Shown here one piece after another: positions 1 to 6,778 of a stretch of DNA of 10,595 bases. The stretch is from positions 1-10,595 of the forward strand of contig NZ_CALKTQ010000325.1 of the NCBI RefSeq assembly GCF_937997465.1, read 5' to 3'. Numbering within the stretch: position 1 is the first letter of the stretch; each line of letters opens with the position of its first letter. The stretch is from an uncultured Campylobacter sp. (GTDB lineage: Bacteria > Campylobacterota > Campylobacteria > Campylobacterales > Campylobacteraceae). The notes below the pieces were generated by a model. That model was not told where the DNA came from, made no database searches, and saw only the letters and a list, made by a program, of their open reading frames with translations. The position numbers and the translations under genes are program-made.

Positions 1-209
1 ATCAGAAACTATTGAAATTGATAAGAGAAAATCCGCTTAAGTTTAATTGAGCCAAATTTTTTACTCTCAATTACTCTAAAATACCCCAAGGAACCATAGG
101 GTATTAAAAATTTTTCAAAAACTATCCAAAAACCGCTTAAAACGATAAAAGTAAATGAAAAGTACATATAATTAGTTATGTAAGAACTTAGCAGAAGGAG
201 AAAAATAAT
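1..209. other. Noncoding leader of the mobilisation module, with repeats
   Basis: No gene is seen here. The stretch carries several short signals. TTACTCT occurs twice in tandem with a 10-bp period (61-67, 71-77). AATACCC at 80-86 is inverted as GGGTATT at 99-105, a 7-bp stem with a 12-nt loop, followed by an A/T run. CCGCTTAA occurs at 33-40 and 133-140. TACATA at 163-168 is inverted as TATGTA at 177-182. Sequence between an element end and a mob gene is where an origin of transfer or an attachment site often lies, but I see no clear match to the pMV158-type MobV nick region, so that role is inference. Confidence 0.4.
163..200 (+). promoter_or_regulatory. Candidate promoter, operator dyad and RBS for the HTH gene
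   Basis: TATAAT at 167-172 is a perfect -10 and is enclosed by the inverted repeat TACATA/TATGTA (163-168 and 177-182), so a bound dimer would cover the -10 and the expected start of transcription. No good -35 is visible, which is common in Campylobacter. AGAAGGAG at 193-200 is a strong ribosome binding site 9 nt before the ATG at 210. Autoregulation by the HTH product is an inference. Confidence 0.5.
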
Positions 210-476
210 ATGCTTAATGAATTATATAACGACCTAGAGTACAAAACGCTTCTTGAACACATATCTAGCCAATATAAAGGAAATGTGGTTTTAGACAGAA
301 AGCAAACCGCAGCGGTTCTTGGCATTGGTATATTCACTCTTGATCTTCGTATATCGCAGGGTAGGGATATTCCTCGCTATATCAAAATGGGAGATGCAAA
401 GAATTCTCGCATAGCGTTTGCGATAACGGATATTGCAGTTTATATTTTTCAAAAAAGGGTTAAAACATGCTCTTAA
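210..476 (+). CDS. Small helix-turn-helix protein, AlpA/excisionase-like
   Basis: An 88-residue protein with a winged-HTH/MerR-like pattern of the AlpA/excisionase (HTH_17) type. Residues about 26-50 read as an initial beta strand, a first helix with the motif RKQTAAVLGI and a recognition helix (FTLDLRIS). Residues about 53-83 give the wing, with a basic surface and the usual end in which an acidic residue precedes an aromatic helix (TDIAVYIFQKR). Such proteins in mobile elements act as excisionases or as regulators of the downstream mob or integrase genes. The start is fixed by a strong Shine-Dalgarno 9 nt upstream. It lies 34 bp ahead of the relaxase gene on the same strand, so the two are probably cotranscribed. 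The fold is moderately supported; the exact role (excision versus transcription control) is not visible. Confidence 0.65.
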   Translation: MLNELYNDLEYKTLLEHISSQYKGNVVLDRKQTAAVLGIGIFTLDLRISQGRDIPRYIKMGDAKNSRIAFAITDIAVYIFQKRVKTCS

Positions 477-510
477 TTTCTATAGTAGATAATAAAGAAA
501 AGGATCAAAA

Positions 511-1272
511 ATGAGTAATGCCCTTCAAATAGGCGGACACAACCTAGTGCTTTGTGTAAGAAGCGAATTCTTGACGCTCAAAAAGGCTATTATAAGGTAT
601 GAGCACAATGTTAGAGAGGCTAAGCATGCCTCTAAGATCGGATATCTTAGAGGCAACAGCCGCAATAATAGATACCTAGTGCTTAGCGAATATAACGATA
701 ACGGCAATATGCGAGAGATGCCTAGTGGTGATAGGGAATTTAACGACAGAAAGTATATAAAAGCACTCTTGAAAAAATACCACGAAAAAATGAAAGCCGA
801 CTACGAAGCCCAATCAAAAACATATAAAAACGGTAGAGTAGTAAAGAATCATTGGCGAGAAAACATGGTAGGATTTTCAGAGATAGTTATTAGCTTTGGT
901 ACTCAAAGGTCAAAAGAACCCAAAGAAGGTTTAAACCAAACCGAGACAAATTTTATCAACGCTCAGGTTTCGCTTGATAGAGTTAGAAGATTCGCAAACG
1001 ATTATTGCGCTAAATACGGCGTAAAGTGTCTGCTAATCGCTGAACATAACGACGAAAAGACCAAACATTATCAGCTTATTTTTACGAATTACCAATTTGA
1101 AAACCATAAAAACATTAGATTTAATGGTAAAGGAGTAACGAAAGACTTTGGCAGAAGTATGCAAGAAATGGGCGGTATGGCATTTGACGGCATCGCCCTA
1201 AGAGGCGAAATAGGTAGCAAGGCAAGACATAAAAATCTAAAGCAAATGCACAAAGATGAAAAAAGAGTTTAA
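511..1272 (+). CDS. MobV (Pre/Mob) family relaxase, N-terminal domain
   Basis: A 253-residue protein matching the relaxase domain of MobV/Pre proteins, which nick one strand at an origin of transfer for mobilisation. Motif I is HNVR at 32-35, inside the family-typical run EHNVREAKHASKIG, followed by RGNSRNNRY. Motif III is at 179-188, HNDEKTKHYQ, against the family pattern HxDExTPHxH: His179, Asp181, Glu182, Thr184 and His186 are present, but Pro is Lys185 and the last metal-ligand His is Gln188. Near the end, RGEIGSKARHK (231-241) matches the usual close of the domain. MobV proteins normally continue into a long coiled coil, giving roughly 400-550 residues; here the frame stops and the coiled coil follows in the +1 frame as a separate gene overlapping by 17 bp. 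AAAAGGA at 498-504 is a good ribosome site. Family assignment is fairly secure; activity is uncertain because of the altered motif and the split. Confidence 0.75.
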   Translation: MSNALQIGGHNLVLCVRSEFLTLKKAIIRYEHNVREAKHASKIGYLRGNSRNNRYLVLSEYNDNGNMREMPSGDREFNDRKYIKALLKKYHEKMKADYEAQSKTYKNGRVVKNHWRENMVGFSEIVISFGTQRSKEPKEGLNQTETNFINAQVSLDRVRRFANDYCAKYGVKCLLIAEHNDEKTKHYQLIFTNYQFENHKNIRFNGKGVTKDFGRSMQEMGGMAFDGIALRGEIGSKARHKNLKQMHKDEKRV

Positions 1273-2149
1273 CGACAAGCAAGATCTAAAAAAGAAAATA
1301 AAGCGACTCATAGTTGAGAAAGCAAATAAGTATATAAAAAAGGAAAAACCCATGTTCGGCAAAGAATATTTTAGAATAGAAGCCCAGGACGATAAAGTCT
1401 TCGTAGAATACCTTACGAATTTGGTTTTAGAGCAAATGCAAAACAGTATAAGCATAATTACGGATAGCGAATTAAAGCAAAAAGTAGAGGAACTAACCAG
1501 GCAACTTTTAAACAAAGGTGAAGTGATAGCAAAAAATAATAAACTAGAGCAATCTAACGAAGAGCTAATCCAAGAGAATAAAAAGCTAAAAGAGATTAAC
1601 GCGAACCTAAACAATCAAGACAATATTATAAAAGATAGAAATTTGCAAATAAGCAATCTCTCAGCCGAGCTAATTCAAAAAGAAGATGAAAACAATAAGC
1701 TAAAAAGCAGATTAGAAAATATTGAAGCTGACGTAGCGCAAATAGACGGACTGAAACAAAAAGCCGATCAAAGCGATGCCCTGCAAAGCAAGCTTAAAAA
1801 AGCTAATGCAGATCTAGAAAGCAAAGAAAAAACAAATCAGTCTTTAAAACAAAGAAACGAAGAGCTGGAGAAGTCGCTAAGTAATGAGAATACCTTAAAG
1901 GAAGATAATGATAGTAAACGACTACAAATCGTTAAACTACAAACTTCTATAAATGGCAAAGATCAAAGAATATCCGAGCTGGAAGAAGAAGTAAAAAACA
2001 AAGACGAAACGATAGAAAATTTACAGGATAAGTTATCTATATTAGAAAGCTTTAAAACGAAGGTTATTAATTTTATCTCAAAAATAAGCAATTTAATACC
2101 GAATTTTAGTAAACTGCTGGATGACGAGCCTAGAGAAATAAAAAAATGA
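1256..2149 (+). CDS. Coiled-coil protein, probable detached C-terminal half of the MobV relaxase
   Basis: A 297-residue protein. Residues 1-31 are strongly basic, 32-65 look globular (PMFGKEYFRIEAQDD), about 70-265 form an almost unbroken Lys/Glu/Asn-rich coiled coil with heptad Leu/Ile spacing, and 266-290 form an amphipathic helix with hydrophobic Ile/Leu/Phe positions. There is no signal peptide. The start ATG lies inside the end of the relaxase gene and has no clear Shine-Dalgarno of its own, so translation would depend on coupling or on frameshifting. Removing one A from the A6 run at 1259-1264 would join the two frames into one protein of about 545 residues with the usual MobV layout of relaxase then coiled coil, which in that family serves dimerisation. 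An independent partner protein of the relaxase remains possible. No enzymatic motif is visible. Confidence 0.65.
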   Translation: MKKEFNDKQDLKKKIKRLIVEKANKYIKKEKPMFGKEYFRIEAQDDKVFVEYLTNLVLEQMQNSISIITDSELKQKVEELTRQLLNKGEVIAKNNKLEQSNEELIQENKKLKEINANLNNQDNIIKDRNLQISNLSAELIQKEDENNKLKSRLENIEADVAQIDGLKQKADQSDALQSKLKKANADLESKEKTNQSLKQRNEELEKSLSNENTLKEDNDSKRLQIVKLQTSINGKDQRISELEEEVKNKDETIENLQDKLSILESFKTKVINFISKISNLIPNFSKLLDDEPREIKK

Positions 2150-2420
2150 AATAAAAAGCAAAATAGTCGGCAAAGATAGTATAGGGATAGGCTTTTAGTT
2201 GGATTGGTTTTTGATTTCGAATATAAAGTTACCAAAATTTTTAGTCAGCATATTTAATAAGCTTCTTTTTTGCCAACATATACCAAGTTATATAATGTGC
2301 GAGCTGGTTACACCAAATCTGAGCGTATGCCTAGATCTTTTTTGTACTTTGGTAATGCGGCCGAATTTTGTCAAAAGTTCTTAAAATATAAAAATTTATC
2401 CCCTAAACGTCAAAATATTC
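2150..2420. other. AT-rich spacer between the mobilisation module and the siderophore locus
   Basis: No convincing gene lies in this stretch. A plus-strand open frame from TTG at 2270 to 2503 (77 codons, Lys/Asn-rich) has no ribosome site, runs through the well-formed promoter of the next gene and overlaps its start, so I do not call it. No strong terminator hairpin is visible after the coiled-coil gene. Base composition changes at the end of this spacer from AT-rich mobile DNA to the more GC-rich siderophore genes, so this is the likely left junction between the two. Confidence 0.4.
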
Positions 2421-2469
2421 TTGATAACACCTATCCATTTAAATATAATCTAACTAAAAAATTAAAGGA
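2421..2469 (+). promoter_or_regulatory. Sigma70-type promoter, Fur-like box and RBS for the MFS permease
   Basis: TTGATA at 2421-2426 and TATAAT at 2444-2449 are separated by exactly 17 bp, which predicts transcription starting near 2456. AAGGA at 2465-2469 is a ribosome site 5 nt before the TTG start at 2475. The -35 is embedded in a sequence (2422-2436) that matches the 7-1-7 Fur box TGATAATnATTATCA at 10 of 14 positions, so iron repression is plausible. The promoter closely resembles that of the TonB-dependent receptor in the same locus. Function is inferred from sequence only. Confidence 0.65.
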
Positions 2470-2474
2470 TAAAT

Positions 2475-3641
2475 TTGCTTTACAGGTCGCTAACTGTGCT
2501 TAGCCTTTGCATCGCGCAGTTTATTTGCATCGGATTTTTCGGCGAGGGGCTCGTTAGCATCCTGCGTCAAGACGGTTTTAGTTTAGAGCGCGTCGGCGCG
2601 CTTAGAGGGCTTGGACTTTTCGCGGTTTTGGCTTTTTTGTGGTCGCCGTTTATCGACGCTATAGCGCTAAAAATAGGCGGTTACAAAAAGATTATCCTAG
2701 CCTTTCAGTGCCTTACTTTGGCGATTTTATATGCGGTTTCGCTTCTAAATCCGCGCGACGATTTACCTGCCGTAATCGCTTTAGCGGTGCTTTTGGCCTT
2801 TATCTCGGCCACCTGGACGATGACGTCGAACGCATTTTTTATTAAAATTTCAAACAGCTCGAATTTAAGCTTCACAAACGCCCTCAAGCTTAGCGGCGGA
2901 TTGATAGGACACGTATCCGGTAACGGCCTAACGCTCGTAATCTACGCAAAATTCGGCTGGAGCGAGGCGAATTTATTCTTGACGTCTTTGATAGCGGTTT
3001 CCTTGCTTAGCCTTGCTTTCTTTAAAGAGCCTGAGCGCATAAACGTCGGCGAGGGGCTGGATTTTAGGGCGATGTTTGGCTTTTTTAAGGGCAAAAAGGC
3101 TTGGCTTAGCGTGCTTTTCGTACAATCTATCGGTATCTGCGCGGCGTTTGGACTGCTTAGCCCGATGCTCGTAGATATCGGCTGGAAGCTGGAAGATATC
3201 GGCGAGGTCTTGCACATATATGGCACGATATTTGGCTTCGCGGGTGCGCTCGCGGCGGGCTTTGCGGTAAAAAAGCTAGGCGCTAAAAGAGCCTTTTTAT
3301 ACGCCGTAGCGATGCAGACGCTAGGCATCCTGGCCATCTGGTTACCTATCGGCGGCTGGACGGACCGCACGTCGGTACTTTTTGCTTCGAGCGCGGCGTA
3401 TGCGGTATATATGGCGCAAGCGACGATAATCTCCACGATGATGATGCAACGTGCCTCTGGACGGCGACCCGCTAGCGAATACGCCGTGCAAAGCAGCCTA
3501 AATATGACATTTCAGATATTTTCGTTTTATCTCGGAACGCTTTTGGCGGGGGCATTGGGTTACGGAGCGGTCGTGCTGGGCGCGGCGGCGTTTTGCGTTT
3601 TGAGCCTAGTTTATTTTATAAAGATTTATAAATTTATCTAG
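2475..3641 (+). CDS. MFS siderophore permease, RhtX/FptX-like
   Basis: A 388-residue, very hydrophobic protein with about 12 predicted membrane helices, the usual size of a major facilitator. The N-terminal region (GFFGEGLVSILR, then GFSLERVGALRGLGL, then LWSPFID at 55-61) fits the RhtX/FptX branch, which carries an intact ferric siderophore (rhizobactin 1021, pyochelin) across the inner membrane as a single polypeptide in place of an ABC transporter. The AmpG-like permeases are the nearest alternative. The start is TTG: it has a Shine-Dalgarno at the right distance, sits about 19 nt after the predicted transcription start, and gives a short N-terminus running straight into helix 1. It has its own promoter and converges on the hydrolase-receptor operon. 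Location beside a TonB receptor and a PchR-like regulator is the main support for siderophore import; substrate unknown. Confidence 0.75.
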   Translation: MLYRSLTVLSLCIAQFICIGFFGEGLVSILRQDGFSLERVGALRGLGLFAVLAFLWSPFIDAIALKIGGYKKIILAFQCLTLAILYAVSLLNPRDDLPAVIALAVLLAFISATWTMTSNAFFIKISNSSNLSFTNALKLSGGLIGHVSGNGLTLVIYAKFGWSEANLFLTSLIAVSLLSLAFFKEPERINVGEGLDFRAMFGFFKGKKAWLSVLFVQSIGICAAFGLLSPMLVDIGWKLEDIGEVLHIYGTIFGFAGALAAGFAVKKLGAKRAFLYAVAMQTLGILAIWLPIGGWTDRTSVLFASSAAYAVYMAQATIISTMMMQRASGRRPASEYAVQSSLNMTFQIFSFYLGTLLAGALGYGAVVLGAAAFCVLSLVYFIKIYKFI

Positions 3642-3936
3642 CGGATTACGATTTTGCGGGATTTAAGTCGCCGTCTAGTACAAAAAAACGGCGTAAATTT
3701 TATTCCGCAGAGTTTTGCAAATCGCTTTGCAGATTTAGCCCGCGTCGGCAATGCGGATTAAACGCATGCAATTTAACCCGAACGCAAGGCCGAATTTAAG
3801 TCTCTGGCGCAAAAAGGCGGTAAATTTATCCCGAATCAAGCAAAACCTACCCGCAACAGAAAAACCGCAAAACGAGCTTAAATTTACGCTTAAAACGGCG
3901 CAAATTTGGCTCGTAAAATTTACGCAAAAGCTAAAT
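3642..3936. other. Convergent intergenic spacer
   Basis: This lies between the ends of the permease gene (plus) and the hydrolase gene (minus). It is rich in AAATTTA words, typical of noncoding spacers in this group. A plus-strand frame at 3751-3963 is made largely of these words, lacks a ribosome site and overlaps the hydrolase end, so it is not called. A weak inverted repeat, CGCCGT at 3669-3674 with ACGGCG at 3688-3693 (13-nt loop containing an A7 run), is the only hairpin of note and might act as a terminator. Confidence 0.4.
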
Positions 3937-4701
3937 TTACAACCTCTCTTTGATGATCTTTAAAAAATCCAAAAGCGCCTTTGCGCTATGATGAGGCGTA
4001 TCCTGGGCGGCGATTAGTTCGCAGTTCGGTAGCATCCTCGACACTTGCGAAGCGACGGCAAAAGGTACTTCCTCGTCGGCTCTGGAGTGATACATAAGCA
4101 CGCTTTGCGAGACGTCTTTTAGCTCAAATCCCCACGGCCTAGCTTGGAGCCAGAGGTCAAAGCCGATGCCGTTAAGCTGCGCTTTTATCGCTTCTTTTAG
4201 CGCACCCTTAGCCTGCGAGCCGTATTTTTCCCACGCCGTTTGCGCCGTATTTTCAGGCGTATTGTGCGATGCAAAATCATAAATTTCCTTTATGTGCGCA
4301 TAGTCGGAGTAGCTTGTCAAAAGCTCGGGCGGGGCGTTAAATCCGCTTAGTATAAATACCTTTTTCGCCTCTTCGCCGCAAGCTACTGCCGTAGCGTAGG
4401 CGTAAGCCGCGCCCACCGACTCGCCCAGCACGCTAAATTCGCCCAAATTTAACGCCGAGAAAAACTCTTTTAGGCGCAGGGCGAATTTTAAAAAACTATC
4501 ATCCGCGCTAAAAAGCGAGCTGTTAAAATGCCCGCTTCTATATATCAAAATAAGCCTTATTTGATTTTTATCGCAGAAATTTATCAAGGTATTTTGCGGA
4601 AAAATCATCAGCGGATGATGATAAACCAAAACATCTTTAAAATCGCTACCAAAGTCGTCGTAGCTTAGATTTTCGCCGCTTTTAAATTTAAAATTTTTCA
4701 T
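3937..4701 (-). CDS. Alpha/beta hydrolase of the siderophore operon
   Basis: A 254-residue cytoplasmic protein (no signal peptide) with a complete alpha/beta-hydrolase signature: an early strand ending in YHHP (27-30, oxyanion-hole position), the nucleophile elbow GESVG at 93-97 with Ser95, an acid in SRADEEVP with Asp209, and a late His in DTPHHS (His237 or His238). A lid-like helical insert spans about 120-195. It begins 8 bp after the receptor gene, with AAGGA just before its ATG, so it is the second gene of the receptor operon. In siderophore loci such enzymes may hydrolyse ester bonds to release iron or modify the ligand. A role as siderophore esterase here is inference from position; a general esterase or thioesterase is equally compatible with the motifs. 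Confidence 0.75.
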   Translation of the reverse strand: MKNFKFKSGENLSYDDFGSDFKDVLVYHHPLMIFPQNTLINFCDKNQIRLILIYRSGHFNSSLFSADDSFLKFALRLKEFFSALNLGEFSVLGESVGAAYAYATAVACGEEAKKVFILSGFNAPPELLTSYSDYAHIKEIYDFASHNTPENTAQTAWEKYGSQAKGALKEAIKAQLNGIGFDLWLQARPWGFELKDVSQSVLMYHSRADEEVPFAVASQVSRMLPNCELIAAQDTPHHSAKALLDFLKIIKERL

Positions 4702-4709
4702 CTTTTTCC

Positions 4710-6665
4710 TTAAAATTTATATTCAAATTTTACGCCGATCTCGCGAGGGTCGGACAGGTAGTGCATAGTGGCGTATTTTACGTCGTTATCTTTGTCGAAA
4801 AGATTATTAGCGTAAATATAAACGTTGATATTTTTGTGATTAAAGCCTACTTTTGCATCGACGGTCGCGTAGCCTGCGTTTTCTACGACATTGGCCTTAT
4901 CGGTATAAAATTTGCTCTGTCCTCGCAAAAATGCCGCCGCGTAAAATCCGCTTGGAGCCTCATATGAAAGCCCTGCGCCATAAGTTAGCCTTGGCGCGTA
5001 ATAGACGTATTTGCCGCTATAATCGCCCTGTGCGTCTTTGTAGTCTTTAAAGACGCTTTTTGCGTAGCCCAAATTTGCGCTAAGCTTTAATCCGTCCGCC
5101 AAAAGCACGGCGCCGTCTAGTTCAAAGCCTTGGGAGCGCGCCTTGCTGGCGTTCTCTGCCACCGTGATATTAGGCGCTACAATGACGCTTACTACTTGCT
5201 TGTTTTTGATATCGGCGCGAAAAACGGCGGTGCCTAGCTCAAACCGCTCCCAAGCCCCCTTTACGCCGACTTCGTAGCTAGTCATAGTCTCTTTATCGTA
5301 CCATTTTTTAGACGTAGGCGAGGCGGCCCAAAAACCGCCCGGCTTATAACCCTTAGATACGCTCGCATACGCCGTAACCTCGTCGTTTATAGCGTATTTT
5401 AGTCCAATCTTGGGTGATAGCGCGCTATATGAATCGCTTAAATTTTCGCCGTTCATGCGGTTTTGAAATTTGACACTATCTTTGTCGAATCTAGCTCCCA
5501 AAATAACCGAAAAATCAAGCGGCAGATAAATTTCATTATGCGTAAAAACGCCGTAGTTTTTACTTCTGGTTTTGTTATTTTGCAGCGAGCGAATACCGCC
5601 GAACATCACGCTGTTTACGCTACTTCGCACGTCTCTTTGCGTAGCGCCCGCTGCAGCGCCTAGGACGAATTTGCCATACGCGTTATCGGCGCTAAATCTA
5701 AACTCCTGCGTAAAATCCTTTCTGTCCTCTTTGTAATACACATCCAACAAGGACGCGGGGCGATGATCACCGTCGTAACTACTGTCGTTTTTATAATCCC
5801 TGAAAGTCGTAAGCGAAGTAAGGGCATAGTCGCTCGATTTATATTCTGCCTTTAGCGATGCTTCGTAGTTTTTGGCGTTTTCTTCGCCCTCCATGCCGTT
5901 GGCGTAGCGCGTTCTATTGGCTGCGCTAGGCAAATTCGATCTTTGCGCGCCGTTAGCTATCTTGTAATGGTTTTGAATAAGATCCACCGTAAGCTCGTCC
6001 GTAGGTAAAAATCTAAAGTAAATTTTGCCGTAAAGGGCGTCTTTGTAGTCGTCGCTTTTGTTTAAATTTTCGTTATACATAAAGCCGTTTTTCTTTTCGC
6101 TAAAACCGGTAAAACTAGCCAGAAATTTATCCTTTACTATCGCTCCGCCCGCGCTAAAACTAATACCACGCAGGCTATCCTCGCCAAGCTTTAGTCCGAT
6201 CTTTGCTTGCGGTTCGTTGGTAGGAGCTTTGGAGACCGCATTTATCACGCCTGCGTAGGCATTTTTGCCGTAAAGCGCGCTTTGAGGCCCTTTTAGGATC
6301 TCGATACGCTCGATATCCTCCAAAAATACGTAGTTACCGTAAGTGCCAAGATAACTCACGCCGTCCAGATAAAGCCCGACGTTTGGGCTATCAAATGCGT
6401 AATCGCTCGTCACGCCGCGCATGATAAAAAGCGAAATGCCTCCGCCTTGCAAAAACGATAAATTTGACGATGCGCTCCTAAGCCCGTTTAGATCCTTCGC
6501 TTCTCTAAGCCGCAACTCTTTTTCGTCCAGCACGCTCACCGCAGCCGCCACCTCGCTAGCGTTTTCATCGATCTTTTGAACCGATACGCTGACCTCATCC
6601 AACCTCACAGCGGGAGCCGCTATCGCTAGCGCCGCAACCGCACTTAAAAGCAAAATTTTTCTCAC
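4710..6665 (-). CDS. TonB-dependent outer-membrane siderophore receptor, FyuA/FptA-like
   Basis: A 651-residue receptor. Residues 1-19 are a signal peptide (MRKILLL, then an Ala-rich core, cleavage near APA). VRLDEVSVSV (20-29) sits where the TonB box is expected. The plug domain covers about 40-150, with IMRGV (81-85), GLYLDGV (97-103) and the diagnostic IEILKGPQSALYGKNAYAGV (121-140). The rest is a 22-strand-type barrel with GYKPGGF, NLFDKDND and a C-terminal Phe as needed for barrel assembly. The plug and the GYKPGGF region resemble FyuA (yersiniabactin/pesticin receptor), but the ligand cannot be read from sequence. The start is GTG, with AAGGAG upstream and no better ATG. It heads an operon with the hydrolase and is divergent from the AraC gene, across a 113-bp region with a strong promoter and a Fur-like box. 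The TonB-ExbBD energising system is not in this window. Confidence 0.88.
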   Translation of the reverse strand: MRKILLLSAVAALAIAAPAVRLDEVSVSVQKIDENASEVAAAVSVLDEKELRLREAKDLNGLRSASSNLSFLQGGGISLFIMRGVTSDYAFDSPNVGLYLDGVSYLGTYGNYVFLEDIERIEILKGPQSALYGKNAYAGVINAVSKAPTNEPQAKIGLKLGEDSLRGISFSAGGAIVKDKFLASFTGFSEKKNGFMYNENLNKSDDYKDALYGKIYFRFLPTDELTVDLIQNHYKIANGAQRSNLPSAANRTRYANGMEGEENAKNYEASLKAEYKSSDYALTSLTTFRDYKNDSSYDGDHRPASLLDVYYKEDRKDFTQEFRFSADNAYGKFVLGAAAGATQRDVRSSVNSVMFGGIRSLQNNKTRSKNYGVFTHNEIYLPLDFSVILGARFDKDSVKFQNRMNGENLSDSYSALSPKIGLKYAINDEVTAYASVSKGYKPGGFWAASPTSKKWYDKETMTSYEVGVKGAWERFELGTAVFRADIKNKQVVSVIVAPNITVAENASKARSQGFELDGAVLLADGLKLSANLGYAKSVFKDYKDAQGDYSGKYVYYAPRLTYGAGLSYEAPSGFYAAAFLRGQSKFYTDKANVVENAGYATVDAKVGFNHKNINVYIYANNLFDKDNDVKYATMHYLSDPREIGVKFEYKF

Positions 6666-6701
6666 TTTAGACTCCTTTTATAATTTCTTTACTTTAAGGA
6701 T

Positions 6702-6730
6702 AGTATAATATTTTTGAAATTTATTATCAA
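6702..6730 (-). promoter_or_regulatory. Receptor-operon promoter overlapping a Fur-like box; divergent -10 for the AraC gene
   Basis: On the minus strand TTGATA (6725-6730) and TATACT (6702-6707) are separated by exactly 17 bp and lie about 37 nt before the GTG start. The 15-mer at 6715-6729 matches the 7-1-7 Fur box TGATAATnATTATCA at 12 of 14 positions and covers the -35 edge and spacer. On the plus strand TATAAT at 6704-6709 overlaps the same -10 and could serve the AraC gene with a leader of about 60 nt, so the two genes would compete for the same DNA. GAAATTTA occurs at 6716-6723 and 6734-6741, an 18-bp-spaced direct repeat that could be an AraC-family site, although this word is frequent in the genome. 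Confidence 0.65.
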
Positions 6731-6778
6731 CCCGAAATTTACAAATGACGGATTTATTTTTATATTTAAAGGAAAAAT

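Noticed and set aside
2270..2503. Plus-strand 77-codon frame before the permease gene
   Set aside because: It starts at TTG without a ribosome site, runs through the permease promoter and overlaps the permease start; composition reflects AT-rich spacer.
3751..3963. Plus-strand 70-codon frame between permease and hydrolase genes
   Set aside because: It is built from AAATTTA-type spacer words, has no ribosome site and runs into the end of the hydrolase gene on the other strand.
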